Origin: Bacteroidaceae bacterium | Lineage (GTDB): Bacteria; Bacteroidota; Bacteroidia; Bacteroidales; Bacteroidaceae | Assembly: GCA_017560945.1 (NCBI GenBank) | Contig: JAFZDY010000002.1 | Location: forward strand, 1-64,000 | Direction: 5' to 3' | DNA length: 64,000 nucleotides | In this document: positions 9,701 to 17,572 of the stretch, one piece after another | How the letters are laid out: every line of letters begins with the position of its first letter | Numbering within the stretch: position 1 is the stretch's first letter | Notes under the pieces: generated by a model | Seen by the model: the letters and a program-made list of their open reading frames with translations, nothing else | Databases searched by the model: none | What the model was told of the DNA's origin: nothing | Position numbers and translations under genes: made by a program

Positions 9701-10114
9701 GATTACATACCGAGTAGTAGTGAACGTATGCTGCTTTATCGAGAGTTAGACGGATTGGAGCTGGACGAAGATGTGTTGGCATACAAGTCCCGTTTGGAAG
9801 ACCGTTTTGGTAAAGTACCTCCTGAGGGATTGGAGTTGATGCGAATTGTCTCCCTTCGTCGCCTTGGAAAACGTCTGGGAGCAGAGAAAATATTCCTTAA
9901 GGCCAGTCGTATGACACTCTTCTTCGTGAGCAATCCCGATAGTCCTTATTACCAGAGTCAGGCATTCGGTCGCATTATCAATTTTATGGCGCGTTATCCT
10001 CGCTTGTGCAATTTGCGCGAACAGAATGGTAAACGTAGCATGGTGGTAAAGGATGTCCCTACGGTAGAAATGGCCGTGGCTACATTGCAAGAAGTAATAG
10101 CGATAGAGACGTAA
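6707..10114 (+). CDS. mfd: Transcription-repair coupling factor Mfd
   Basis: 1135 residues. Mfd removes stalled RNA polymerase from lesions and recruits UvrA. In order: a UvrB-homology region (GQFAVRGSILDVFSF, near 180), the RNA polymerase-interacting domain (GDFVVHIDHGVGRFGGL, near 450), and SF2 translocase motifs with Walker A GDVGFGKTEVA near 595-605 and the Walker B variant DEEQKFGV. Further on are TATPIPRTL, the helicase C domain (IIESGIDIPNVNT, QLRGRVGRG) and the TRCF C-terminal domain. The ATG at 6707 gives MELKEIQ; an upstream in-frame ATG at 6674 lies inside the preceding gene and is less likely. Last gene of the operon starting at 3866. Confidence 0.97.
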   Translation: MELKEIQELYRKHPNTKALQKVIADSSVKSIHLNGLAASSAPVVFSGVTGGQTMLYVLGDQEQAGYFYHDLMQVLGEEQVLFFPSSYRRAIKYGQRDAGNEILRTEVLARVQSRCTNRTLMTLHIVTSADSLAEKVVSRSELSDRTLNLQVGQLVTSTSVQEVLASFGFTHVDYVYEPGQFAVRGSILDVFSFSSEYPYRIDFFGDEIDSIRTFEVENQLSRQQIKEVSIVPELTAGRGDEVCVLDFLEKDTILVFSDFLWVHDRIDAICSEAFTNQAIMVQESESAGKPLVPPSLISGDDFTRQALNFRRIELGHKPTGIPDATLNYDITAQPIFHKNFDLVCSSFSDYLLRGYKLYILADSAKQCTRLQTIFEERVAKEGECEHIPFVPVSHTLHEGFADNTLKCCFFTDHQIFDRFHKYNLRSDKARGGKVALTLKELQQFEPGDFVVHIDHGVGRFGGLVRIPNGDGTSQEVIKLLYQNDDVVMVSIHALHKVAKYKGKDGEPPRLNKLGTGAWERIKEKTKSKIKDIARDLIKLYARRREEKGFAYSPDSFMQHELEASFLYEDTPDQLKATQDVKADMERQRPMDRLVCGDVGFGKTEVAIRAAFKAVTDNKQVAVLVPTTVLAYQHFQTFKERLKDFPCRVDYLSRARKASDVRRILKDLEEGKVDILVGTHRLVGKDVKFKDLGLLIIDEEQKFGVSVKEKLRQLKVNVDTLTLTATPIPRTLQFSLMGARDLSVIQTPPPNRYPIQTEVHTFNDSVIVDAINFEMSRGGQVFVVNNRIRNLHELANMIHRHIPDARICIGHGQMEPEALEKIILDFVNFDYDVLIATSIIESGIDIPNVNTIIINQAHNFGLSDLHQLRGRVGRGNRKAFCYLIAPPLTLLTAEARRRLQAIENFSDLGSGIHIAMQDLDIRGAGNMLGAEQSGFIADLGYETYQKILTEAVTELKNDEFADLYAQDNAEVKAGEEVISGEDFVAECNIESDLELLFPADYIPSSSERMLLYRELDGLELDEDVLAYKSRLEDRFGKVPPEGLELMRIVSLRRLGKRLGAEKIFLKASRMTLFFVSNPDSPYYQSQAFGRIINFMARYPRLCNLREQNGKRSMVVKDVPTVEMAVATLQEVIAIET

Positions 10115-10116
10115 AG

Positions 10117-10196
10117 CAATTCAAGATTTAAGATTCAAAAATCAAAGTTCAAAGTTCAATATTTAAGATTCAAAGCAATTCATAATTCAAAACACA
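10117..10196. repeat. Heptamer array, unit close to AAGTTCA
   Basis: The whole mfd to ABC-F gap divides into 7-bp units: CAATTCA, AGATTTA, AGATTCA, AAAATCA, AAGTTCA, AAGTTCA, ATATTTA, AGATTCA, then one 10-bp unit, TAATTCA and AAACACA. No promoter of the usual form is visible in it. Confidence 0.75.
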
Positions 10197-10207
10197 TAAT
10201 TATATAC

Positions 10208-11845
10208 ATGATTTCAGTTGATGGATTAACCGTAGAATTTGGAGGAACCACCCTCTTCAGTGATATTTCGTTTCAGATCAATGAAAAAGATCGCATCGCT
10301 CTTATGGGAAAGAATGGTGCGGGAAAAAGTACCTTGTTGAAAATCCTGGCAGGTGTGCGACAACCTACCCGTGGAAAGGTTTCGGCACCCAAGGATTGTG
10401 TAGTGGCATATCTCCCTCAGCACCTGATGACTGAGGACGGACGTACCGTATTTGAGGAAACCAGCCAAGCATTTGCCCACCTCCATGCGATGGAGGCAGA
10501 GATTGAGGCAATGAACAAGGAGTTGGCCGAGCGTACCGACTACGAAAGCGATTCCTATATGGAACTCATCGAGAAAGTTTCTTCCATGAGTGAAAAGTTT
10601 TATGCGATAGACCTTACCCACTTCGAGGAAGACGTGGAGAAGGCTCTTCTGGGTCTTGGCTTCGAACGTACCGACTTTGATAAGCCCACCAGCGAATTCA
10701 GCGGAGGATGGCGTATGCGCATTGAGTTGGCGAAACTCCTCCTTCAAAATCCCGACGTGCTCTTGTTGGACGAGCCTACCAACCACCTTGATATTGAAAG
10801 TATCCAGTGGCTCGAGGAATTCCTTATCAACAGTGCCAAAGCCGTCATCGTCATTAGTCACGACCGTAAGTTTGTAGACTCCATCACCACCCGTACCATC
10901 GAGGTGACTATGGGACGAATCTATGATTACAAGGTAAATTATAGTCACTACCTCGAACTTCGCAAGGAGCGTCGCGAACAACAACAGAAGCAATACGAAG
11001 AGCAGCAGAAGATGATTCAGGAAACCAAGGACTTCATCGAACGCTTCAAGGGAACCTATTCTAAAACCCTTCAGGTGCAAAGTCGTGTGAAGATGTTGGA
11101 AAAGCTCGAATTGATAGAGGTGGACGAAGAGGATACATCCGCATTGCGTCTTAAATTCCCCCCTTCGCCTCGTAGTGGAAACTATCCTGTGATTATGGAT
11201 GGTGTAGGGAAAAGTTTCGGCGACCATACTGTGTTCAAGAATGCTTCGCTCACCATCGAGCGTGGCGACAAGGTTGCTTTTGTAGGACGTAATGGTGAGG
11301 GAAAGAGTACCCTTGTGAAGTGTATCATGAATGAATTGGAGCATGATGGTACACTCACCCTCGGCCACAACGTGCAGATAGGTTACTTTGCACAAAATCA
11401 GGCCTCATTGCTCGACGAGAATCTTACCGTCTTCCAGACAATTGATGATGTGGCAAAGGGTGATATTCGTAACAAGATTCGTGACCTGCTCGGTGCCTTT
11501 ATGTTTGGTGGTCCCGAGGAGTCAATGAAGAAGGTAAAAGTGCTCTCTGGTGGTGAACGCACCCGATTGGCGATGATCAAGCTCCTGCTCGAACCTGTCA
11601 ACCTCCTTATCCTCGACGAGCCTACCAACCACCTGGATATGAAGACAAAGGATATACTCAAGCAAGCGTTGGTGGATTTCGATGGCACACTCATTGTGGT
11701 GAGTCACGACCGTGATTTCCTCGATGGCCTTGTCACCAAGGTATATGAGTTTGGAAACAAGCGTGTTCGCGAACATCTTTGCGGCATCTACGAGTTCCTC
11801 GAAACCAAGAAGATGGAAAACCTTCAAGAGTTGGAGCGTAAGTGA
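10208..11845 (+). CDS. ABC-F family ATPase (YbiT/EttA-like translation factor)
   Basis: 545 residues with two ABC domains and no membrane segments. Domain 1 has Walker A GKNGAGKST at 34-42, signature FSGGWRMR and Walker B LLLDEPTNHLD. Domain 2 has GRNGEGKST, LSGGERTRLA and LILDEPTNHLD. Between them is the charged, coiled linker typical of ABC-F (ERREQQQKQYEEQQKM... VQSRVKMLEKL), which reaches into the ribosomal E site. ABC-F proteins bind ribosomes and rescue or gate translation; some give antibiotic resistance, but nothing here points to a resistance type. It is single, preceded by a heptamer array and followed by a strong terminator. Confidence 0.9.
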   Translation: MISVDGLTVEFGGTTLFSDISFQINEKDRIALMGKNGAGKSTLLKILAGVRQPTRGKVSAPKDCVVAYLPQHLMTEDGRTVFEETSQAFAHLHAMEAEIEAMNKELAERTDYESDSYMELIEKVSSMSEKFYAIDLTHFEEDVEKALLGLGFERTDFDKPTSEFSGGWRMRIELAKLLLQNPDVLLLDEPTNHLDIESIQWLEEFLINSAKAVIVISHDRKFVDSITTRTIEVTMGRIYDYKVNYSHYLELRKERREQQQKQYEEQQKMIQETKDFIERFKGTYSKTLQVQSRVKMLEKLELIEVDEEDTSALRLKFPPSPRSGNYPVIMDGVGKSFGDHTVFKNASLTIERGDKVAFVGRNGEGKSTLVKCIMNELEHDGTLTLGHNVQIGYFAQNQASLLDENLTVFQTIDDVAKGDIRNKIRDLLGAFMFGGPEESMKKVKVLSGGERTRLAMIKLLLEPVNLLILDEPTNHLDMKTKDILKQALVDFDGTLIVVSHDRDFLDGLVTKVYEFGNKRVREHLCGIYEFLETKKMENLQELERK

Positions 11846-11867
11846 TAACCACTTTGTAAGAATATCT

Positions 11868-11905
11868 AAAAAGGGGATGTGTTAGCACTGACACATCCCC
11901 TTTTT
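11868..11905. terminator. Bidirectional terminator between convergent genes
   Basis: A perfect 15-bp inverted repeat (AAAAAGGGGATGTGT / ACACATCCCCTTTTT) with an 8-base loop. A-rich and T-rich ends serve both the ABC-F gene (+) and the facing gene (-). Confidence 0.9.
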
Positions 11906-11929
11906 AGGTTATATATGGTTATTCCATTC

Positions 11930-12586
11930 TTACCACACCCCTGCCGTGATGGTAGCTGTTTTGCTTCCTTTCTCTATGCGGATACCATAAAAACGATGTT
12001 CTTCTTCATTTTCTCCCTCTGGTATTGGATTTCCATTGCTACCACCCCAAATGTTGCTATAGCCGTATCCGTCATCGTACTTTTCCCATACTCCCTCGTT
12101 GACCAAGCTATCGAGTTTGGCATAAAATTCATCGGACAACTCCTCCTTAAATTCTATAGTGTAGGTATTTTCGTAGTCGGGGAGAAATCCTGCGCTTTCT
12201 TGTTTGAAGTCAATCATCTCAAAATCGGGTAATCTCACCTTGGTGATGCGTTCAATGCGGTCTTTGTTCATGTCTGCTTCCCTTGGTTTGGGACCTCCCC
12301 ATATATCATCATAGATGAGAAAAGCAATCAACAATCCTCCCATCACTATCATGGGCGAACACATGAAGAGTGCAAATTTCTTCTTGTTTTTCGTTATGCC
12401 ACGTTTCTCTGCTATCAAATAGAGTGGAAACATTAGGATAATCCATACAACGAGCATGGGGAATAGCATTAGGATAACGAACAAAGTTGTCATATTATAA
12501 TAGGTGTTTTTTAGGGAGTCCTTTTCAATCGTTTTGCGACTTCGTCGGACAGGACTCATTGCTCGACTTTTGTCGTGTTTGGTCAT
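11930..12586 (-). CDS. Hypothetical membrane protein
   Basis: 218 residues from the ATG at 12586 (MTKHDKSRAMS). A basic N-terminus is followed by two hydrophobic segments (TTLFVILMLFPMLVVWIILM and FALFMCSPMIVMGGLLIAFLIY). A soluble C-terminal half of about 110 residues is rich in acidic residues and Gly/Tyr (YDDGYGYSNIWGG). A TTG four codons upstream could extend it, but it overlaps the -7 element, so the ATG is preferred. I do not recognise a family. It is single and convergent with the ABC-F gene. Confidence 0.65.
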   Translation of the reverse strand: MTKHDKSRAMSPVRRSRKTIEKDSLKNTYYNMTTLFVILMLFPMLVVWIILMFPLYLIAEKRGITKNKKKFALFMCSPMIVMGGLLIAFLIYDDIWGGPKPREADMNKDRIERITKVRLPDFEMIDFKQESAGFLPDYENTYTIEFKEELSDEFYAKLDSLVNEGVWEKYDDGYGYSNIWGGSNGNPIPEGENEEEHRFYGIRIEKGSKTATITAGVW

Positions 12587-12595
12587 ATTTACGTG

Positions 12596-12603
12596 CAAAG
12601 GTA
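12596..12603 (-). promoter_or_regulatory. -7 element TACCTTTG (minus strand) with an upstream G8 tract
   Basis: CAAAGGTA on the plus strand reads TACCTTTG on the minus strand, 10 bases before the ATG at 12586. No TTG is seen at -33. A run of eight C (plus strand) at 12629-12636 lies just upstream of the -33 position. Confidence 0.6.
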
Positions 12604-12628
12604 TAAATTATTGTAAATAAAATGATTA

Positions 12629-12636
12629 CCCCCCCC
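12629..12636. repeat. Homopolymer C8 tract
   Basis: Eight consecutive C, 25 bp upstream of the minus-strand -7 element. Tracts of this length are prone to slippage. Together with 12698-12774 it fills most of the 331-bp gap before the GH43 gene. Confidence 0.6.
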
Positions 12637-12697
12637 TATTTTAGTAAATATTAACCTCTGTTTGTACTCTTTAGCCGTACTTGCATGATTTTACTTA

Positions 12698-12774
12698 ACT
12701 CGTAACTTGTCACTCGTTACTCGTGGCTCATCACTCGTAGTTCGTAGCTTGTTACCCATCACTCGTAACACGTC
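12698..12774. repeat. Heptamer array, unit ACTCGTN
   Basis: Eleven in-phase 7-bp units: ACTCGTA, ACTTGTC, ACTCGTT, ACTCGTG, GCTCATC, ACTCGTA, GTTCGTA, GCTTGTT, ACCCATC, ACTCGTA, ACACGTC. The period is exactly 7 with no breaks. Confidence 0.85.
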
Positions 12775-12917
12775 AATTCACGTGGAGAAAATATTTTTCA
12801 TCATTTTCTTCCGATATTCGGAGATATTGTGTTATTTTGCAACTTTAAGAGTTCGATAATGCCCGTCGAAAGAACGGGGAAAAATAGATAATTGAAATCA
12901 TAAAATTTTTTGCTTAC

Positions 12918-13943
12918 ATGAAAAAAATATTTTCCTCACTGGTAATAATTTTCTCCCTACTAATGGCATCGTGCACTCCCTCGTCGGAGGCAAGGATGGT
13001 GAAGTCGGGAGAGGTATGGCTCGATACCGATGGAAACATGATAAATGCCCATGGTGGCGGTATGCTCTATCACGAAGGTACTTACTACTGGTATGGTGAG
13101 TACAAGGGTGACTCTACTTATTGGAATCCCAGAGTACCCAGTTGGGAGTGCTATCGTACTGAGGCGGGTGGCGTGTCGTGCTATTCGTCAAAGAATCTTG
13201 TAGATTGGAAGTTTGAGGGTGTGGTGCTTCCCTCTGAGCAGGAGGATGTGACCTCTGACCTTCACTACTCCAATGTGTTGGAGCGCCCGAAGGTGATATA
13301 CAACGATGCTACGAAGCAATTTGTCATGTGGCTTCATGTGGATAGTCACGACTATGGAAAGGCTGCATCGGGTGTGGCCGTGTGCGACTCGCCTACGGGC
13401 AAGTTTGAGTACCTTGGCTCAATGCGTCCCAATGGGGAGATGGCGCGAGACATGACCCTCTTTAAGGACGATGATGGAAGAGCCTATCACATCTACTCCT
13501 CCGAGGATAATAGCACCCTCTACATCAGTCTGTTGACCGATGATTACTTGCGTCCATCGGGACACTTTACCCGCAACTTCCCCAGGGCCTTCCGTGAGGC
13601 TCCTGCCGTGTTCAAGCACAAGGGAAAGTACTACGTCCTCTCGTCGGGTTGCACCGGATGGGATCCTAATCAGGCGCAATACGCCGTGGCCGACTCTATG
13701 TTGGGTGAGTGGACAGTAATGGGAAATCCCTGCTCGGGCAAGGATGCGCACATCACCTTCTACGGACAGAGCACGCATGTGTTGAAGGTTGGTGAGGAGA
13801 GTTATATGGCCATGTTTGACCGTTGGAATAAGACCGACCTCATCAACTCGCGTTACATCTGGCTTCCCCTCACATTTAAGGGTGACTCCATCGATATCGC
13901 CTGGCAAGAGGCTTGGGATGTAAAAGTTGTGATAGGGAAATAG
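12918..13943 (+). CDS. GH43-like glycosidase, lipoprotein (galactan/arabinan-type)
   Basis: 341 residues. Signal peptide II: MKKIFSSLVIIFSLLMASC, with the lipobox cysteine at 19. A single five-bladed propeller follows, starting WLDTDGNMINAHGGGMLYHE and YYWYGEYKG, a pattern I associate with the GH43 subfamilies containing exo-beta-1,3-galactosidases. VLERPKVIYN, ARDMTLFKDDDG and REAPAVFKHKGKYY supply the acidic positions usual for GH43 blades. It probably trims side chains of plant or host glycans at the cell surface. No SusC/SusD pair is adjacent, so the substrate is open. It is preceded by 330 bp of non-coding DNA with a heptamer array. Confidence 0.75.
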   Translation: MKKIFSSLVIIFSLLMASCTPSSEARMVKSGEVWLDTDGNMINAHGGGMLYHEGTYYWYGEYKGDSTYWNPRVPSWECYRTEAGGVSCYSSKNLVDWKFEGVVLPSEQEDVTSDLHYSNVLERPKVIYNDATKQFVMWLHVDSHDYGKAASGVAVCDSPTGKFEYLGSMRPNGEMARDMTLFKDDDGRAYHIYSSEDNSTLYISLLTDDYLRPSGHFTRNFPRAFREAPAVFKHKGKYYVLSSGCTGWDPNQAQYAVADSMLGEWTVMGNPCSGKDAHITFYGQSTHVLKVGEESYMAMFDRWNKTDLINSRYIWLPLTFKGDSIDIAWQEAWDVKVVIGK

Positions 13944-14074
13944 GAGACCCCATCCCGATAGACCTTCGTTGCATAGGGAATTATGCTCCCCTCGCTACGG
14001 CACGTATTGATATCTAATCAATTCTCAAAGGTCTTGCTACGCCCTCTATGGGAAAGAGTGAAAAGTTCTACTCC

Positions 14075-14172
14075 TTTGAAGTTTGATTTTTGAACTTTGA
14101 ACATTGAATATTGAATTTTGAACATTGAATTTTATTTTTTTGAATTTAAATTTTAAACCTTGAATTATGAAA
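14075..14172. repeat. Heptamer array, unit TTTGAAC/ATTGAAT, running into a start codon
   Basis: Fourteen in-phase 7-bp units from TTTGAAG (14075) to TATGAAA (14166-14172). The last unit contains the ATG of the flavodoxin gene at 14167. Units drift from TTTGAAC and ATTGAAT to TTTAAAC and CTTGAAT near the gene. Confidence 0.85.
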
Positions 14173-14976
14173 CATTATTTTTGGACAGTAATGATGGCAG
14201 CATTGGCATTTGTATGTACGGCTTGTGGCTCGAAGGAAGTTGGTAACAAGCAACTTGTATTGTATTATTCACAAACAGGTGCTACCAAGACAGTAGCAGA
14301 GAAACTTCAACAGATGGTAAATGCCGACATCGAAGCCATCGAATTGGAAAATCCCTATACAGGCACGTATGCCGAGACAATCCAACGTGCAGGTGAAGAG
14401 CGTGCAAGTGGAAACATGCCTAAGTTGAAACCCTTGAAGGCAGACCTTTCGCAGTACGAAACCATCTACCTCGGTTTCCCCATTTGGTATGGTACATATG
14501 CATTGCCTATTGTATCGTTGGTGAAGGAGTATGACTTTGAAGGAAAGAAGATTGTGACCTTCTGCACCTTCGGTAGTGGTGGCTTGGAGCCTGCTATGGA
14601 GGACCTTAAGAAGGCACTTCCCAAGGCTGAAATCGCCGATCATGGCTTCGGTATCCGCAATGCCCGCATCGAGTCCACTGACAAAGAGTTGAATCGCTTC
14701 CTCATTGACTATGGCTATATGGAAGGTCAGGTAGAGGCCCTTCCCGGATACTCGGAAATGCAACCGGTGACAGAAGAGGAAAAGATGATTTTCGATGCGG
14801 CTTGTAGCGACTATCAGTTCCCCTTAGGTACACCCGTATTGGTGGGTAAGCGCGGCACTTCGGAGAGTGTGGATTACATCTATCAGGTAGAGAGTCGCGG
14901 TGCTACCAGCACCATCTACGTAACCGTTGCCAACGAGGATGGTGCAAAGCCCGAGTTTACACGTGTGGTGAAATAA
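14167..14976 (+). CDS. Flavodoxin-like lipoprotein
   Basis: 269 residues. The lipoprotein signal ends VCTAC with Cys20. A flavodoxin fold of about 160 residues follows: LVLYYSQTGATKTVAE is the FMN phosphate-binding loop, YETIYLGFPIWYGTYALP the second FMN loop and FCTFGSGGLEPAMEDL the third. The C-terminal 80 residues (MIFDAACSDYQFPLGTPVLVG...) form an extra beta-rich domain. Exported or lipid-anchored flavodoxins of this kind are common in Bacteroidetes; the redox partner is unknown. The start codon is the last unit of a heptamer array. A hairpin follows at 15032. Confidence 0.8.
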   Translation: MKHYFWTVMMAALAFVCTACGSKEVGNKQLVLYYSQTGATKTVAEKLQQMVNADIEAIELENPYTGTYAETIQRAGEERASGNMPKLKPLKADLSQYETIYLGFPIWYGTYALPIVSLVKEYDFEGKKIVTFCTFGSGGLEPAMEDLKKALPKAEIADHGFGIRNARIESTDKELNRFLIDYGYMEGQVEALPGYSEMQPVTEEEKMIFDAACSDYQFPLGTPVLVGKRGTSESVDYIYQVESRGATSTIYVTVANEDGAKPEFTRVVK

Positions 14977-15031
14977 TTAAGTAAAAAAAAGGAGCATCAT
15001 TCATCCTTGGGATGAACTTGATTCATCCAGT

Positions 15032-15072
15032 ACTTGTCCCTACTTCATTCATGGCATGAGGTAGGGACAAGT
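15032..15072. terminator. Stem-loop after the flavodoxin gene
   Basis: ACTTGTCCCTAC (15032-15043) pairs perfectly with GTAGGGACAAGT (15061-15072), with a 17-base loop. The following T-run is weak (TTTATTC), so it may be a processing or attenuation hairpin rather than a full terminator. Confidence 0.5.
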
Positions 15073-15135
15073 TTATTCGTGACAATATTCTTTTATTTTC
15101 TCATTAAAGAATGGTCGTATTTCACAAATATTCTG

Positions 15136-15143
15136 TACTTTTG
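15136..15143 (+). promoter_or_regulatory. -7 element TACTTTTG
   Basis: Matches TAnnTTTG, 54 bp before the ATG at 15198. No clear -33 element. Confidence 0.5.
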
Positions 15144-15197
15144 TAACCTCCTTACGAGTGATGGGGACATTTGCCCCAAAAAGTAACTGATAAGACT

Positions 15198-16325
15198 ATG
15201 CTGAATAAAACAAAAATAGAACTCTTCAAATACAATGGTGCGGGTGGTGTGACCGAATATCATACGATGATACACGTTACCGATTCAACCCTGACCTACA
15301 AGGAGCAGGTGGAGGCATTGCAACTTGCATTCAATTCTCTGTTGCATGGTGAGGCAGAAGGCGCATCTCCCGTATTCAAACGATATTTTCTAAGCGATGC
15401 GGCCAATCAAGCCGACTACATTGTTGCACAGGAAATGGAGAATACCGATTGCGCACTCTCCATCGTAGAGCAACCACCCTTGGATGGTACCAAGGTGGCT
15501 TTGTGGGCGTACCTTTTGACCGATGTGCAGACACGCGCCTTGCCTGGTGGACTATACGAAGTAACACATGGTAATTATCGTCACTTGTGGGGAGGTACAG
15601 CCTTCAATCGTGCGGCAAACTCCGAGTATCAGACACGTCTCTTGCTCAACGATTACGTAATGCAACTCGCCGAGCAGGGATGTCGATTGGCAGACCATTG
15701 TATTCGCACATGGTTCTTCGTACAGAATGTGGATGTCAACTATGCCGGAGTGGTGAAGGGACGCAACGATGTGTTCTTTACCCAAAACCTCACGGACAAG
15801 ACCCACTTCATCGCCAGTACAGGTATTGCCGGTCGACATGCCGACCCTAAAGTCCTTGTACAGATGGATACCTATGCCATCGACGGAGTGAAATCCGAAC
15901 AGATACACCACCTCTATGCACCCACGCACCTGAATCGTACATCCGAATATGGTGTAAGTTTCGAGCGCGGTACATACGTCGATTATGGTGATCGCCGACA
16001 TGTCTTCATCTCAGGTACTGCCAGCATCAATAACAAGGGCGAAGTGGTTCACTCGGGTGACATTCGTTTGCAAACTCAGCGTATGTGGGAGAATGTAGAA
16101 ACCCTGCTTGCCGAAGCCGATTGCACCTTCGACCACATGGGTCACCTCATTGTCTATTTGCGCGACATTGCCGACTATGCCGTGGTGCGCCCTATGTTCG
16201 ACGAACGTTTCCCCTCTGTACCTACCGTCTTCCTTCTTGCACCCGTCTGTCGTCCCGGTTGGCTCATCGAGATGGAGTGCATGGCTGTAAAGCGGATGGA
16301 GAATCCCCAATTCTCAGTGTTGTAA
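15198..16325 (+). CDS. Two-part RidA/YjgF-like protein (chorismatase-like layout)
   Basis: 375 residues from the ATG at 15198; an in-frame TTG lies upstream at 15171. The C-terminal 130 residues are RidA/YjgF-like (VFISGTASINNKGEVVHSGDIRLQT... MGHLIVYLRDIADYAVVRPMFDERF... PTVFLLAPVCRPGWLIEMECMAV). The N-terminal half is a second, more divergent alpha/beta region, giving a length and plan like the FkbO/Hyg5 chorismatase group. RidA proteins hydrolyse reactive enamines; chorismatases hydrolyse chorismate. The RidA arginine position seems filled by R in VCRPGW. Which activity applies cannot be decided here. It is followed after 13 bp by an ATPase gene. Confidence 0.65.
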   Translation: MLNKTKIELFKYNGAGGVTEYHTMIHVTDSTLTYKEQVEALQLAFNSLLHGEAEGASPVFKRYFLSDAANQADYIVAQEMENTDCALSIVEQPPLDGTKVALWAYLLTDVQTRALPGGLYEVTHGNYRHLWGGTAFNRAANSEYQTRLLLNDYVMQLAEQGCRLADHCIRTWFFVQNVDVNYAGVVKGRNDVFFTQNLTDKTHFIASTGIAGRHADPKVLVQMDTYAIDGVKSEQIHHLYAPTHLNRTSEYGVSFERGTYVDYGDRRHVFISGTASINNKGEVVHSGDIRLQTQRMWENVETLLAEADCTFDHMGHLIVYLRDIADYAVVRPMFDERFPSVPTVFLLAPVCRPGWLIEMECMAVKRMENPQFSVL

Positions 16326-16338
16326 AAAAAGACAAGGC

Positions 16339-17244
16339 ATGATATATCTGAAGAAGTTCAAGTTAGTGAATTGGAGAGCGGAAGAAAGTTTTCTCAACCA
16401 TTTCAAGCGAACTTGTTTCAATTCATACTATCCCTTCATGTTCTTTCCTGAAATGGGATTGGAGGAACTTGAATTTACGGACATTACCATCTTTTGTGGT
16501 GGAAATGGCTCAGGAAAGAGTACGTTACTCAATATCATTGCCGAAAAACTAAAGTTGAACCGTACCACTCCCTTCAACAAAACCTATTTCTTTGACCCAT
16601 ACCTCGAGGAGTGCGACCATGAATTGACCGTTCACGACCCTGTAGAGTTGCGTCGTTTGATGAACTCTTCCAGTATCATCACAAGCGACGATGTGTTTAA
16701 CCACATCATCTCAGTTCGAGAAAAGAACAAGAATATTGATTTCAAACGCCAACTGATATTCGATGAACAGGACAGGTACAAAAAGTTTGGGTGGGTAGGA
16801 GAGCGTCCGCGAGGAATCAACATGGACGATCCGGAGTCGATCCGGACATACAGAAACTATGCCGATAAGTTACGTAAAACCACTTCACGCCTTGTACGTG
16901 ACAACGTAGGGCATAGCGAACGTACTTATTCCAATGGTGAGAATGGTTTCAAATATTTTACGGATGCCATACAACCCAGTGGCCTTTATTTGCTTGATGA
17001 GCCGGAGAACTCCCTCTCTACCGAGATGCAATTGAAACTGGTGCAATTTCTTCAAGGGATGGCTCGTTTTTACGATTGCCAATTCATCATTTCTTCGCAT
17101 AGTCCTTTCATCCTGTCCCTCCCACAGGCTCGCATTTATAATCTCGACGAATCACCTACATCAGTTTGTAAATGGACAGAACTACCCAATGTGAGACTCT
17201 ATTACGAATTCTTCAAGGAGCAAGCCACAGAGTTTGAGAAATAA
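16339..17244 (+). CDS. AAA/ABC-type ATPase (small SMC/RecF-like)
   Basis: 301 residues. Walker A GGNGSGKST near residues 54-62, signature-like region YSNGENGFKYF near 200, Walker B LYLLDEPEN near 216-224 and an H-loop SSHSPF. This is the compact single-chain ATPase plan seen in many stand-alone predicted ATP-binding proteins. There is no coiled-coil arm, no toprim and no partner nuclease beside it, so an OLD-like or defence assignment is not supported. It starts 13 bp after the RidA-like gene and ends at a strong terminator. Confidence 0.75.
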   Translation: MIYLKKFKLVNWRAEESFLNHFKRTCFNSYYPFMFFPEMGLEELEFTDITIFCGGNGSGKSTLLNIIAEKLKLNRTTPFNKTYFFDPYLEECDHELTVHDPVELRRLMNSSSIITSDDVFNHIISVREKNKNIDFKRQLIFDEQDRYKKFGWVGERPRGINMDDPESIRTYRNYADKLRKTTSRLVRDNVGHSERTYSNGENGFKYFTDAIQPSGLYLLDEPENSLSTEMQLKLVQFLQGMARFYDCQFIISSHSPFILSLPQARIYNLDESPTSVCKWTELPNVRLYYEFFKEQATEFEK

Positions 17245-17251
17245 AATAGTA

Positions 17252-17292
17252 TCCTCCTTCACTCGAGCAGTTGAGTGAAGGAGGATTTTTTT
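17252..17292 (+). terminator. Rho-independent terminator
   Basis: TCCTCCTTCACTC / GAGTGAAGGAGGA (17252-17264 with 17273-17285), 8-base loop, then a run of T. It also ends the convergent small gene at 17291. Confidence 0.9.
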
Positions 17293-17572
17293 ACAGGATT
17301 AGTGCATTTTGCTTCTCGTCATATTGCACACGGCAATTTTTTATGGAGAGAATTTTTCCGTCTGTGTTTGTTTCGGCAATGGCGGATAGATCAATGCCAC
17401 GTCGTTGCAGCTCATTTATGAGAGCCTCGGTATAATACGAACGCTCGGCTGTCCATCCACGTGAGGCAGCTAATGAGTTGAAGTCATTTACAAGTTGATT
17501 GTTTGTTTCGCTTTGGAAACGGGCTTGGTAGAAGCCGATACGCACTTGGGCGTAAGATTCAAAGTTTGTCAT
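17291..17572 (-). CDS. Small hypothetical protein, 93 residues
   Basis: Soluble and mixed charged, with no signal peptide or membrane segment (MTNFESYAQVRIGFYQARF... GWTAERSYYTEALINELQRRGIDLSAI). Helical in the middle, with a short beta-rich end. It has its own -7 element (TACCTTTG on the minus strand, 17687-17694) and a leader of about 110 bases, and ends at the terminator of the facing ATPase gene, which argues that it is real. I do not recognise a family. Confidence 0.6.
   Translation of the reverse strand: MTNFESYAQVRIGFYQARFQSETNNQLVNDFNSLAASRGWTAERSYYTEALINELQRRGIDLSAIAETNTDGKILSIKNCRVQYDEKQNALIL

Noticed and set aside
13944..14074. Possible small RNA or repeat with GCTACG and CTATGGG motifs
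   Set aside because: Only partial, irregular similarity between the two halves; no promoter or terminator seen.
16339..17244. Anti-phage defence ATPase
   Set aside because: No nuclease or reverse transcriptase partner next to it and no defence-specific domain; context is housekeeping.
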